DNA from: Tupaia tana
Lineage: Eukaryota; Chordata; Mammalia; Scandentia; Tupaiidae
Direction of reading: 5' to 3'
Length of the DNA stretch: 64,000 nucleotides
Assembly (NCBI GenBank): GCA_026018925.1
Contig: JAKSZU010000020.1
Span: 43,611,068 to 43,675,067, forward strand
A program made the position numbers and the translations under genes. The notes below the pieces were generated by a model, which worked only from the letters and a program-made list of their open reading frames with translations, was not told the origin of the DNA and searched no databases. This document shows, piece after piece, positions 10,732 through 21,512 of this stretch. Position 1 is the first letter of the stretch. The number at the start of each line of letters is the position of its first letter.

Positions 10732-11447
10732 GAACTCGCTAAAGTTTGGGTGGAGACATGTCCATGGGTGTGTCACAACACCGCTAATGGAGGTAGGGAG
10801 TTCAGTTTCCCGAGGCGTCGGTCAGTGGGGGAACCCGTAAGACGAACATGGTGGACACATTCTGCGGAACGCTGTGAAGCAGAAGCAAGAAGCAGTGAGC
10901 TATGGACCACGGCGAGTTCTCCAAGCCATGATCATGGGCGCAAACATACGTACACTGAGAGTCAGAACACGAATACTACCTCTTTAAACAGAAAGCATTA
11001 TACTTACTTATAAAATGGCCATATCTCTTTCTACCATACACAATGGAAGGCACATGTCCATCTCTTTAACATGAGCATGTATTCAGAGGAAGAAAATTAA
11101 AATGAGAAAGAGCAAAATGAAGTGGAGAGGAATCTTGGATGGACCAAGGATGACAATAAGAAATTAAGGTCACAGTGCAATCATCCTGCTACCTCTGTGC
11201 ATTGGAGACGGAAAAACTCACAGTAAAACCAAACCGGTGTTGTCTGAAAGGTGAGAGGGTTAGCACTTCCAGGATGGAAGAGCCCTCGGGGTGTTACATA
11301 AAAACCGTACGACGCTCGTATGATTAAGGCTCTGCCACCTGCTTCGTGACATCTAACCAATTTTTTTTTTAAACAACAACAAAAACAAACAAGATTTAGG
11401 TGGGTTAATAAAAACAAAATTAGGAGGGTTTTCATTTCTTGCTATCT

Positions 11448-11452
<5 letters not shown>
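10732..11452. other. Unassigned DNA
   Basis: Mixed-composition sequence with relatively many CpGs at 10800-10930 and 11280-11320. No family or coding exon recognised. The first bases may continue the old L1 that ends at 9067. Confidence 0.4.
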
Positions 11453-11479
<27 letters not shown>

Positions 11480-11732
11480 GGAGAGGTTTTTCACTATAGG
11501 GCGCGTGCGCTCGCCAGACAGACAGAGAGAGACAGAGAGACAGAAAGAGAGAAATCACCCCCCAGGGGGGATGGTCACGCCGCAATCCCTTCTCCTCCAG
11601 TCTCCTCTCAGGATCTTGGGCACGCACGCACACACGCCCGGCGTGAGTTGTAAGCCACCGGGTCCAGGACGTGAACCGCGGTCGACTACGTGGGAGTCCA
11701 GCGACATAGCCATTACGCTAACTGCTGGTTCC
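11453..11732 (-). mobile_element. SINE A1, young
   Basis: Long poly(T), complete A1 complement with GAGTTGTAAGCCACC and GGACGTGAACCGCGG (young-subfamily marks). TSD TCTTTTACTTT on both sides. Confidence 0.95.
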
Positions 11733-11744
11733 CTCTTTTACTTT

Positions 11745-11997
11745 CTTTTTAAAATTATTTTTTTCTGGGGGGGTGCATGTTCACCAGAGAGAGAGCAAGA
11801 AAGTGAGAAAACATCCCTCCTAAGGTACGGTCATGCCACAATCTCTTCTCCTTCATCTCGTCCGCCTTTTGGGATTTTTGGGTGCACACACACATGTGCC
11901 TGGCATGTTTCTCATGCCGCCAGGTCCAGGACTCAAACCATGCAGTCGACCACATGGGATCCAGTCACTTTAACCACCATGCCACTGGCTGGCCACT
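11745..11997 (-). mobile_element. SINE A2
   Basis: Complement of A2 body and head to CCACTGGCTGGCC. Its own TSD (CTATCTTTT) lies at about 11441 and 11997, so the young A1 landed in the left TSD of this older copy. Confidence 0.88.
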
Positions 11998-12059
11998 ATC
12001 TTTTGCTATTTCTAATCATGCTACAATGGCTGTCTTTGTCATGTATCATTGTTTTTCCT

Positions 12060-12226
12060 AAGAATTATTTTATTTAACTTTATTTTAATTTGACCAGAGA
12101 GGGACAGAGAGAGAGAAAGAGAGCGATCAGGAAAGTGAGAAAGCAAGCCACCAGGTCTGGGACTCGAACCGTGATTGGCCATATGGGAGTCCAGCACCCC
12201 TTAATCTCCACGCCACCTGCCAGCCC
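12060..12226 (-). mobile_element. SINE B
   Basis: AGAATTATTTTATTTAACTT tail complement to CCACCTGCCAGCCC. TSD TGTCATGT. Confidence 0.92.
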
Positions 12227-13058
12227 TGTCATGTCGTTTTATAATAAAACAACAAACACTTTTCTTGTACTGTGCATTTCTGGGGTGTATCCTCTACTCC
12301 TATTCTTTCCTAAGAAAGACTTAGGGTGCTCCAGTCAGAGGTGAAATCATAGTTATACATTTAGGAAATTTACAGGGAATTTATAAGGCCTCCACAACTA
12401 ATTTGAAGTTTCAATCATCTGAGTGAAAAACTTGGTTTCAGTAACTCTCAAACATTTTGGTCTTGGGATTCCTTCCCAAAGAGCTTTTGTAATTTACCAT
12501 ATTAGAAATTAAAATATAAAAATAAAAAGTATTTAATAATTAAAAAATAACAATCATAAAGCCATAAATTATTAATAACTTTTTAAAATGAAAACTAATT
12601 GTTTGCAATATAAACGTTTAGTGAGAAGAGTGGTGTTTTACATGTGCACGAATCTCTTTAATGTCCGACTTAATAGAAGACAGCTGGATTCTTATATCTG
12701 CTTCTGCAGTCAATCTCTTGTGATACATTGTTTTGATTGAAGTCCAACTAGAAAAATCCAGCTTCACACAGACATGTAGTTAGAAAAGTGAGGAGTATTT
12801 TAACAGCCTTTTCAGATAACTGTGGATATTTTTCTTTGATATTGCACCAAAGCTCGACAAGTGGTAGTTTCTTAAAGGTTATTTGTAACATGGAATCTGA
12901 GACTATTATCAATGAACTGTTTGAAGGGTGTTATATTAAAATCCATTGGTATATCTTGTACTTTGCTAAGTCTTTTATCCATACATGATTTTGTAATTTT
13001 ATGTGTTGGTCATTTGGAAAATATTGGTTCATCATGAGTTATTCACATCATATGCAAT
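12227..13058. other. Unassigned AT-rich DNA
   Basis: No SINE, L1, MIR or coding signal recognised in about 830 bp. Confidence 0.5.
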
Positions 13059-13196
13059 TTTTTTTTTTTTTTGGAGAGGTTTTTGCTATAGGGTGCATGT
13101 GCTTGCCAGAAAGACAGAGAGAGACAGACAAAAAGCGAGAAATCATCCCCCCCCCCCCCCCCCGGGGGGATGGCCACGCCACAATCCCTTCTCCTC
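13059..13196 (-). mobile_element. SINE A1 3' half, fused to an inverted B tail
   Basis: Complement of the A1 tail and half of its body, including a 17-C/6-G tract (13147-13169). It stops at CCTTCTCCTCC, exactly where a forward B tail begins. The head is absent. Confidence 0.9.
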
Positions 13197-13260
13197 CTGG
13201 TCAAATGAAAGAATAAATAAACAAATAAATAAAGTTAAATAAAATAATTCTTTTAAAAAA
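13197..13260 (+). mobile_element. SINE B tail only
   Basis: CTGGTCAAATGAAAGAATAA through AATAATTCTTTTAAAAAA. Only the 3' tail of B, joined tail-outwards to the reverse A1 half. Confidence 0.85.
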
Positions 13261-13450
13261 ATCACATTTGTTAATAACAAATTTTAATAATAACTAATTT
13301 TGCCAGAAAAGTATGCTTAGGTATTAGGAAGCTGTGAAACTCATAGTGGTAGGTACATGTTTTCTAAAATGTTAATTTTTAATTGGAAGCTCATTTTTAT
13401 CATTGGAATATTATTTTTCTGAAAGTTTTACATGCACTTTGTTAATTTTT

Positions 13451-13719
13451 TATTTATTTATTTTTTTTTGAGAGGTTTTCGCTATAGGGCGCGTGCACTC
13501 GCCAGACAGAGAGAGACATAGAGACAGAAAGCGAGAAATCACCCCCCAGGGGGGGATGGTCACGCCGCAATCCCTTCTCCTCCATTCTCTTCTCGGGATC
13601 TTGGGCACACACGCACACGCGCCCGGCGTGAGTTGTAAGCCACCGGGTCCGGGACGCGAACCGCGGTTGACTACGTGGGAGTCCAGCGACATAGCCATTA
13701 CGCTAACTGCTGGCTCCCC
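13451..13719 (-). mobile_element. SINE A1, young subfamily
   Basis: Complete, with GGACGCGAACCGCGG, GAGTTGTAAGCC and TTTTCGCTATAGGG. Perfect 16-bp TSD CACTTTGTTAATTTTT on both sides, which indicates a recent insertion. Confidence 0.97.
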
Positions 13720-14262
13720 ACTTTGTTAATTTTTGAGAAAATAAAAATACCTAAGTTCAAATGACTGTAGTTTGTTAATTGCTCTTCCAAATAAAAATGA
13801 TTATTTCATGAAAAAAGGTGCCAGTTTTCAGCTTGCCACTCAATTGCAGCTGAAAGTGTGACGAGATAGTCATGGTCAGAAGTGCATTGTGCACACCTCC
13901 CGTTTTGTAAGACAGAACATGAAAAAAACTTGTATTTGAGGGTTGAGATGAAATAAGCTTAATGATTGCTATGGATTAATTGAAGACAGTCTGAAATGAA
14001 ACTGGCTTTCCCACCTGCACAGTAGTGAATGATAATACGAAAAGGTTTTGTGCCGCTGTTGATATGTGCTGAGGTGTCAGTTGTTTTGAGAACTGCCACT
14101 CAATTTCATATAACTTTCCTCAGTTTCCTCCAGATTTCCTACATTTGGAGAAGCGTTTATTAATTAGGCTAGTTGAACTTCTCCTTCTAGGAACTCAGAA
14201 CAATCTTTAGGAGGAGGACCAAGGAGTTCCCAGAGACAGAGGGGAGGAAGAGAAGAGAGAAA
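13720..14262. other. Unassigned DNA
   Basis: About 540 bp with no repeat or gene recognised. Confidence 0.5.
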
Positions 14263-14515
14263 GGAGGCCCACCTTGTGGTGCCGTCAATAGCACACTGAG
14301 CTGCCGGGCTGGAAGCCACAAGACTGACCTCAGGTTCAGATCCTCGGGTTCGCCTGGAGACACGCTGGATGCATTCGAACCCTGGATCCTGAAGAGGAGG
14401 GAGGCCGAGGGAGGGGCTGAGGGCGCCTTTCTTTCTCTCTCTCTTTCTCTCATGTGCACGTACATCGCTCGATCATGAATCAAAATAAACAAACTTTAAA
14501 AAAAATAAAAAAGAA
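14263..14515 (+). mobile_element. Old tRNA-type SINE, highly diverged
   Basis: tRNA-like head with AGGTTCAGATCCTCGGG, a GAGGGAGGCC body, a CT-rich stretch, ATGTGCACGTACAT and an A-rich tail. Same general plan as A2 but much more diverged. Confidence 0.6.
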
Positions 14516-14689
14516 CTGAGAGATGGAGAAAGATAGAGAAATGGGGCAAGAAGGTGAGAGGGAGAGAAGGACTTGCTTTGGATTGTATTTTCTGGTTTGA
14601 ATGTATTACAGCTTTACAAATCTCTGTGTCTGAACTTAAATAATTAACTAACCTTGAAATGTTAGAGTGAGAAAAGTATTTCTAACAAT

Positions 14690-15402
14690 GACTTCAGAAA
14701 TTATATAAGAAAAAAATTTATCACAATTTTTTTGATATAAAAAGCACTTCTGCATGACCAAAAAATACCTTAAAGTCAAGAGACAAATATTTGCAGCTTA
14801 CATCAAACAAAGGACTAACCTCCTTAATATATAAAGAACTCTTAGATATAAGAGAAACATGAAAAACATCTGAACGGATGTTTCACAGAAAAAGAATTAT
14901 GATGGCTCCTCAACAAATGAAAAGATGGTGAACTCCACTCTTCATAAGTGCATATGGCAGCTATAAAAAAATACCATTTCCCACTTACTGAATTGACAAA
15001 ACCCTTAAACTTGGCAATATATTCGTAAGACTATAAGCAAAAGGATATTCTTGTAAAGCACTTGTAGGAGTATAAACTGTAGAGGGCAATTTAGGAATGT
15101 ATATCAAATTTACAAATTATCCTTTGACCCAGCAATCCTTCCTCTAGGAATTTCTCCTCTAGATATATCTGCACATGCCTGTAAGTGAAATGACATCTGA
15201 AGAAAGTTGTTGTTGTTGTTGTTTTGGTATTGATTGATTTGCAAAGCTTAGAAACAACCGTCCATCAGTAGGGAATTAGTAACAGTGGTTACATGTTGAA
15301 AGAGTTACTAAAAATGGGGCATAATATGGCCCCATAGGGACAGAGATAGAAGGCAAATTTTTTCCTATAAACTATGTCCTTATATGTTATTTTGAGAAAA
15401 AA
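14690..15402 (+). mobile_element. L1 3' fragment
   Basis: Old L1 end containing AATATATAAAGAACTCTTAG and CTTTGACCCAGCAATCCTTC. Includes a small (GTT)n at about 15206. Confidence 0.85.
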
Positions 15403-15645
15403 TTTTTTGAGAGGTTTTTGCTATAAGGCACGTGCATTCACCAGGACGACAGAGAGACATAGAAAGCGAGAAATCACCTCCCAGGGGAGATGGCCATGCC
15501 CCATTCCCTTCTCCATTCTCCTCTCGGTATCTTGGGCACACACACACGCACCCGGTGTGAGTTGAAGCCACTGGGTCTGGGACTCAAACCATGGTCGACT
15601 ACATTGGAGTCCAGTGGCATAGCCATCACGCCAACTGCTGGTCCC
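15403..15645 (-). mobile_element. SINE A1
   Basis: Complement of A1 with a shortened body. Flanks TATTTTGAGAAAA and TATTTTGAAAAA form the TSD within the L1. Confidence 0.93.
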
Positions 15646-15784
15646 TATTTTGAAAAATTTTAATTTATTATCCATTTCATTTTTTCAAAGTATTAAAAAA
15701 CCTTCTCTATATTATTCAACAAGTACTAAATTTCCTTTTTATGGTTACCAAGAAAGAAAATCAGATGGAAAAGAATCTATCTTG

Positions 15785-15960
15785 GGGGCCAACAGGTGGC
15801 ATGCTGGTTAAGGTGTTGGAGTTACACATGACTATGGTTTGAGTCTCAGATCTGGTAGCTTGCTTTCTCATTTTCTTTCTCTCTCTGTCCCTCTCTCAGG
15901 GGAGTGGATGTGCTCTATGGAAAATTTAAATAATAAATTTAAAAACTAAATAATTCTTTT
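15785..15960 (+). mobile_element. SINE B variant
   Basis: GGGGGCCAACAGGTGGCATG head. About 10 bp are missing ahead of the B-box region. Tail GCTCTATGGAAAATTTAAAT. Confidence 0.85.
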
Positions 15961-15965
15961 TCTTC

Positions 15966-16229
15966 TTTTTTGGTTTTGCCATTTGTTGGAAAAAGACAGT
16001 GAGAGGGACTTGTGTGCTCACTGGAGAAACAGAGAGAGAAAGAAAGCGAGGAATCACCCCCAAAAGGGGATGGCCACACCACAATCCTTTCCCCTCCATT
16101 CTCTTCTTGGAATCTTGGGCATGCATGTGCACATGCCCGGTGTGAATTTTAAGCCTCTGGGTCCGGGACTTGAACCACGGACTACGTGGGAATCCAGTGA
16201 CATGACCATTATGCCATCTGCTGGCCCCT
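15966..16229 (-). mobile_element. SINE A1/A2 intermediate
   Basis: Complement of tail, body and head to CCATCTGCTGGCCCC. About 5 bp are lost near the anticodon-arm region. Confidence 0.9.
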
Positions 16230-16579
16230 GGACCCTTAACTTTAATAGTTAACAAAATCAAGGTCAACATCTTACTTAATTTACCCCACATAATAAAATT
16301 TAATTATTTTTATTTTATAACTGGAAAGCAGGAGGTAAACCTTTGTATCTAGAAGAAAAATGACACATAATTCGAATGGGTATGGTATTCATTTTTACCT
16401 TCACTAAGTTTCACACGAATTTCTCAAAATGGCATTATCTCAGACTTGGAGGCGTCACTGCTCTGCTCTCACAATGTTGGGCTGAGAGCTCCTTCGCTGC
16501 CACTGCCTCTCACTCATGCATGGGAGGGGCAGGGGCGCAGCTCCAGAGTGGACCTGCAAAGATTTTGTTCGTTATTTTT
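16230..16579. other. Unassigned DNA
   Basis: About 350 bp. Holds a GC-richer stretch (16440-16560) with no recognised gene. Confidence 0.5.
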
Positions 16580-16844
16580 TTGGGAGAGGTTTTTGTTGTT
16601 GTTGTTGTTGTTTTTTGTTTTCCAATAGGGCACGTGTGCTCGCCAGAGAGACAGAAAGCAAGAAATCACCCCCCCAGGGGGATGGCCACGCCGCAATCCC
16701 TTCTCCTCCATTCTCCCCTCAGGATCTTGGGCACGCACGCACACGCGCCCAGCGTGAGTTTAAGCCACCGGGTCCAAGACTCGAACCGCAGTTGACTACA
16801 TGGGAGTCCAGCGACATAGCCATTACGCTAACTGCTGGTCCCCT
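16580..16844 (-). mobile_element. SINE A1 with (GTT)n in its tail
   Basis: A1 complement with GTTGTTGTTGTTGTTGTT replacing the last bases of the tail. Head complete (GCTAACTGCTGGTCCCC). Confidence 0.95.
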
Positions 16845-17102
16845 TAGTATTAATTTTTGACTGAGATTTCACTTGTCTGTGGTGAAATGGGAATATTAGG
16901 ATAACATAATGGGTACTTCATCATTTAATCAACTCAGTTTAAATTAAGACTGTCCTTTACCCTGAGACCATGTGACTTTTTACTTTTAAATGTTATGATG
17001 TCCATCACCTATTAGAGAACAGTAAAGATAGAGTTTTTTTTTTTTTTTTTTTTTAATCTCTCATTTGGTCTTTAATTATGGTACGTTTTATGATGGTATA
17101 AT

Positions 17103-17175
17103 TTTTTTTTTTTTTTGAGAGGTTTTTGCTGTAGGGCGTGTGCGCTCGCCAGACAGACAGAGAGAGACAGACAGC
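17103..17175 (-). mobile_element. SINE A1 tail-only fragment
   Basis: Only poly(T), GAGAGGTTTTTGCTGTAGGG and the CT-stretch complement are present. The sequence then switches to HAL1-like 5' UTR DNA. Confidence 0.85.
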
Positions 17176-17517
17176 TCTTTTCCTTTAACAGGTTAATGCA
17201 CACACATTAAAGCACAGGTGAGTCTGCTTGGTTTTGAGAAGTGAAGCTATTTCTCTACCATTTATATATTCATATAACCAGTGACATATAAGCCTAAATA
17301 AAAAAACAGTTTCTGAACCCAGGCCTATCCTGAGATGGATACCGTACTTCAGCTGTGAAATTCTGGTTTACTTAACCAAAAATTAAGATTTTCTGCTGAG
17401 ACTTCCTCCTCCAGACTCATTTCTAGTGGGTAGGGATAGTTCTGTGTCTCTTTCTCTTCATATCTGTCTGTCTCTCTCTGTCTCGCTCTGTGTCACTGTG
17501 ACTTTTAATTAAAAAAA

Positions 17518-17575
17518 AAATTGTCTGGCGAGTGCACGCGCCCTATAGCAAAAACCTCTAAAAAAAAAAAAAAAA
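17518..17575 (+). mobile_element. SINE A1 tail-only fragment
   Basis: TGTCTGGCGAGTGCACGCGC, CCCTATAGCAAAAACCTC and poly(A) with no head or body. Inverted relative to the similar fragment at 17103. Confidence 0.85.
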
Positions 17576-18077
17576 AAGATAAAAAAAAAATTTAAGGTAT
17601 TCTCCAGGCTCTCAAGCCTCTCCTTTATTGTGTTAATTGGTGCCTTTGCTCACTTCATTTAGGAAAGGCACATCCCAATCCAGGCCTATCTTCAGATGGA
17701 TACTGTACTTCAGCTGTGAAATACTGGTTTCATTTTTGTTCTTAAAATTATAATCTTACGTTTTCCTTATCCTCTTTTTTCCTCTTCTTTTTTCATTTTA
17801 TTTATTTTCTTTTTTCTTCTTGATTCTTTTCCTCTTTTCTTTATCTTTATTCATTTTCTGATCAGCTTCTATGCACTAGATGTCTAGACAGGTCCAAGTG
17901 AACAGATTTTAATCATCTGAATATGAATAGAGTCAGAATATTCCTCTCTTCACCTTGAATCTGATGCACAAAGAGTCAAAATGGAACAGTATAAAGATTG
18001 CTGACCACCTTCTTCTGCATGCCTCTGAACGCTCAGATTGAACTTCAAGAATTAGAAAGAAACGCACCATCCAGCAG

Positions 18078-19060
18078 ATGACTAGAAATCACCGCAAGAT
18101 CACAAGAAATATGGGAAAGCAAGGAAATACTTCTCCTCCAAGGGAAAAGAATAACACCTCTTCATCCTCAGATAGTACAAGGAAACTCATGGAAATGTCT
18201 GATAAGGATTTTAGAATATTCATAATGACAAAGCTAACAGAGATGGAAGAGAGACAATGAAGTGTGGAAAAGGCAGGAGAAAAGAGTTGATGAGTTCCAG
18301 GAGGTGAGGAAATTCTTGCAAAATCTAAAAGAGGAAATACACACTCTAAAAAATAATAAAATAAACCTGTTAGAGATGAAGGCTATAATACAGGAAGTCA
18401 AAATCTCCCATGAAAGTATTAAAAGCAGACTAGACCAAATCAAATCTCAAATGTAGAAGATAGAATCACTGGCCTAGAAAACTCCACCATGAAGACTGAA
18501 AAAATGGCCCCCAAAAATGAGAATAATATATGAGAAATACTAAATACCATCAAATGTCCAAACATCTGGATAATTGGCATCCCAGAAGGTGAAGAGACTC
18601 ATAAGGGCATTGATAATCTATTCCATAAAATCCTGCAAGAAAAGTTTCCAAACCTAGAGAGGCACTCAAAGCTCCAGTCCCAAGATATACAAAGGACCCC
18701 AAATAGAATCAACCCAAGATCTTCTCCAAGACACATTATAGCCAGATTGACCAAAACCACAGACAGAGACAAGATACTAAGATTGGCAAGAGAGAAATGG
18801 CAAATTACCTACAAAGAATATCCCGTCAGACTAACAGCAGATCTCTCATCGGAAACAATGTGAGCAAGGAAAGAAAACACTTTTCCCTCAAAGTGTTAAG
18901 GGAAAAGCAGTTTCAACCAAAAACACCGTACCCAGCAAGATTATCCTTCATGTGGGAAGAAAAGACAAGAATATTCAGCTAGACAAAAAAAGAATTTACC
19001 AACACCAGACCAGATCTCCAAGAAGTTCTCAAGGGAGTGCTATACGAGGAAAATTAAATA
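18078..19060 (+). pseudogene. Degenerate L1-type ORF1 of the HAL1-like element
   Basis: L1 ORF1 proteins are trimeric RNA-binding chaperones. The start at 18078 gives MTRNHRKITRNMGKQGNTSP, open to a stop at 18258. A coiled-coil-like stretch follows in another frame (EFQEVRKFLQNLKEEIHTL, about 18290-18350). The RNA-binding and C-terminal region is visible as RTPNRINPR (about 18695), RLTADLSSET (about 18825) and FQPKTPYPARLSF (about 18910-18950). Several stops and frameshifts mean it cannot make a full protein. Confidence 0.88.
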
Positions 19061-19366
19061 CAGACAGGCAGAAATGAGAGTTCAAAAACTAAGAAAATGG
19101 CCAACTTAATCATAGAGACACGTCTGGATTTGAATATTATATCCCAGAATTTAAACAGGAAGATCAGACCACAACAGAAGATAGAGTAAGTACAAGAGAC
19201 TGAACTGGTGAAATAGCATTTTATGACGTTTGACTAAGACATTGCTGATTTTCTTCTAGGCTTTGTTTTCCAGTTTTAAAGATTTTTGTCCTGTCTTGAG
19301 CTGCTGGTAGGCTCATATACCTACTATTTGAACAGAATCCTAACCTTTTTCCTGGCTTAGAGTTTT

Positions 19367-19569
19367 GTTTGTTTGTTTGTTTTGTTTTGTTTTTAGAGAG
19401 GTTTTTGCTATAGGGCACGTGCGCTTGCCAGAAAGACAGAGAGAGACAGAGAGACAGAAAGCGAGAAATCACCCCCCCGGGGGGATGGCCAGGCTACAAT
19501 CCCTTCTCCTCTCGGGATCTTGAGCACGCACACACATGCACCTGGCGTGAGTTTAAGCCACGGGGCCCC
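19367..19569 (-). mobile_element. SINE A1 lacking its tRNA head
   Basis: Tail and body are normal, but the head from the A box through the B box is missing. The 5' end reads GGGGCCCCGTGGCTTAAACT. A 17-bp TSD (TCCTGGCTTAGAGTTTT and TCCTGGCTTTAAGTTTT) shows it inserted in this state. There is also a roughly 10-bp body deletion. Confidence 0.9.
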
Positions 19570-19659
19570 TCCTGGCTTTAAGTTTTAAGTAAAGTTCCTT
19601 AGCATTTCTTGAATTTATTGAAGCTAAAACTACTTTTCTTGAAATTAAAAAATACCTAT

Positions 19660-19946
19660 TGCGTTCAGCAGTTAGCGTAATGGCTATGTCGCTGAACTCC
19701 CATGTAGCTGACCGTGGTTTGAGTTCTGTACCCAGTAGCTTAAACTCACGTCAGGAGCGTGTGCGTGCGTGCCCAAGATCCAGAGAGGAGAATGGAGGAC
19801 AAGGGATTGCGGCATGGCCATCCCCCCTGGGGGGTGATTTCTATCGCTTTTTATTTCTCTGTCTCTCTGTCTTTCTGGCGAGCCCACGTGCCCTATAGCA
19901 AAAACAAACAAACAAACAAACAAAAAAAACTTCTCAAAAAAAAAAA
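19660..19946 (+). mobile_element. SINE A1 in HAL1-like 3' UTR
   Basis: Complete A1 with AAACAAACAAACAAAC in its tail. Flanks AAAAAATACCTATT and AAAAAATCTATTT form the TSD. Confidence 0.93.
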
Positions 19947-20794
19947 TCTATTTAAGGACTGTAGTAAGCTATACAGCAGTACCTAGGTGCTACCTTATAG
20001 TATATTCATTCTACTCAGAGTTTCATGCCTAAAGTCAGACATGTATTCACAGATATGTACATACCAGCTGAACTTGCTATTGAAAGTAGTTAGATTACTT
20101 AAGAAATTTTGTGAATCAATAAAATGTAGGGGGAAAAAGGAATAGAAAACAATTGTAGACACCTAAGATAGTGTGGGAGGAGGGTGGGAAATGGCAGAGG
20201 GTGAGAAATAGTGGTAAAATATATATATATATATGAAACTAGAAATGGAAAATTAATGACAATAACATGTATTATTAAGCCACTATGCAGTATATCTTGG
20301 ATCGGAAATCATACTTTCTATGCTGTGACAATGCTCAGGGAATGAATGTAAATTAATTAATTAATTTAAAATGTTTCAGAAGAAAATTACAGTGCATTTG
20401 TTACTAGATTCTAGCTTTGTCCATCATTTTAGTTTAAGGTACTTTGTGAATCATTAAAATGTGGAAATAATGTAAAAAATATATATGTAATAAAATTAAA
20501 TAAGAAAAAAATTCTAGTAGGTTTTGAGATGGCATTCACCATCTTTGTAGAAAGATGAGCATTACAAATGAATTAATAATTATATCTTTAGAAAGGGCAA
20601 ATAGTGATAGCATTTACTAAACTGAAATTACTCTCAAAATTAAAAAACAAACCAACAATATTCATTTAACCACAAGCCAGTCTTACTTAAATCAGGACCG
20701 TCCAACAAAAATATCCTGTCAGCCATTCATGAACTGAGTTCTGGCACAGGAGATCAATTAAAATATGGTACACATTAAAAAAAAAAGGTGAGAG

Positions 20795-20988
20795 GGGGCC
20801 AGCAGGTGGCATGGTGGTTAAAGGCATTGTATTCCCACATGGTCGACCACGGTTTGAGTCCCAGACCTGGTGGCTTGCTTTCTCGCTTTCCCATTATCTC
20901 TCTGGTCAAATTAAAAAATAATAATAACAAATGGAAATAAATAAGTAAGTAATTCTTTAAAATAAAACAAACAACAACAACAAAAAAA
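20795..20988 (+). mobile_element. SINE B inside CYCS pseudogene 3' UTR
   Basis: Complete B. TSD AAAAAAGGTGAG on both sides. Confidence 0.92.
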
Positions 20989-21052
20989 GGTGAGCCATTA
21001 CTGCTTAATTATAAATAAAGCAGTGGCTACCTATTACTCATAGTAGCTTTTT

Positions 21053-21236
21053 TATTTTTTTAAAAGATTTTATTTAACTTTATTTATTTATTTATTTTTA
21101 AATTTGACCGGAGAGGGACAGAGCAAAAGTGAGAGAGAGGGAGAGAGGGAAAGTGAGAAAACAAGCTGCTAGGTCCAGGACTTGAACTAGGGTTGGCCAT
21201 GTGGGAGTCCAGCCCCTTAACCACCTGCTGGCCCCA
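21053..21236 (-). mobile_element. SINE B at the CYCS stop region
   Basis: B complement. TSD CATAGTAGCTTT (about 21042 and 21237) lies in the last codons of the CYCS copy. Confidence 0.95.
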
Positions 21237-21317
21237 CATAGTAGCTTTATTAAGATAATCTATCAACTCTTCTCTTTCTGACTTATTTTTAATGACAGAC
21301 AAGATCTTTTTTCTCTT

Positions 21318-21512
21318 TTTAAAAGAATTACTTATTATTATTCTTTATTTTTTTATTTTTTAAAAATTTGCTACAAGGCATGTGTGCTCACCAGAAAGAG
21401 AGAGAGTGAGAAAGAGGAAAAGTCAGAAAGCAAGCCACCAGGTCCAGGACTCGAACTGCAGTTGGCCATGTGGGAGTCCAGCGCTTTAACTACCACACCA
21501 TCTGCTGGCCCG
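21318..21512 (-). mobile_element. SINE B variant inside CYCS coding region
   Basis: Complement of a B head with tail AAAATTTGCTACAAGGCATG. Separates KYI from the last CYCS codons. Confidence 0.92.

Larger units (their letters stand above)
17176..20512 (+). mobile_element. HAL1-like element (L1 ORF1, no ORF2)
   Basis: A 5' UTR (about 17176-18077) contains an imperfect 52-bp direct repeat (17318-17369 and 17680-17731). An ORF1 remnant follows (18078 to about 19060), then a 3' UTR interrupted by two SINEs (19367-19569, 19660-19946) and ending in an AT-rich tail. Nothing resembling ORF2 (endonuclease or reverse transcriptase) lies between. The 3' UTR matches that of the reverse copy at 32594-34944. 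'Half-L1' (HAL1) elements are known in mammals and depend on L1 for movement. The exact 5' boundary is uncertain. Confidence 0.85.

Noticed and set aside
11181-11435. Reverse frame of 84 codons as a gene
   Set aside because: Its N-terminal part is low-complexity (from an AAC/A-rich run) and the rest matches no family I know.
17460-17560. Closely spaced repeats as a possible CRISPR-like array
   Set aside because: They are CT-rich SINE stretches. There are no regular spacers, and the genome is mammalian.
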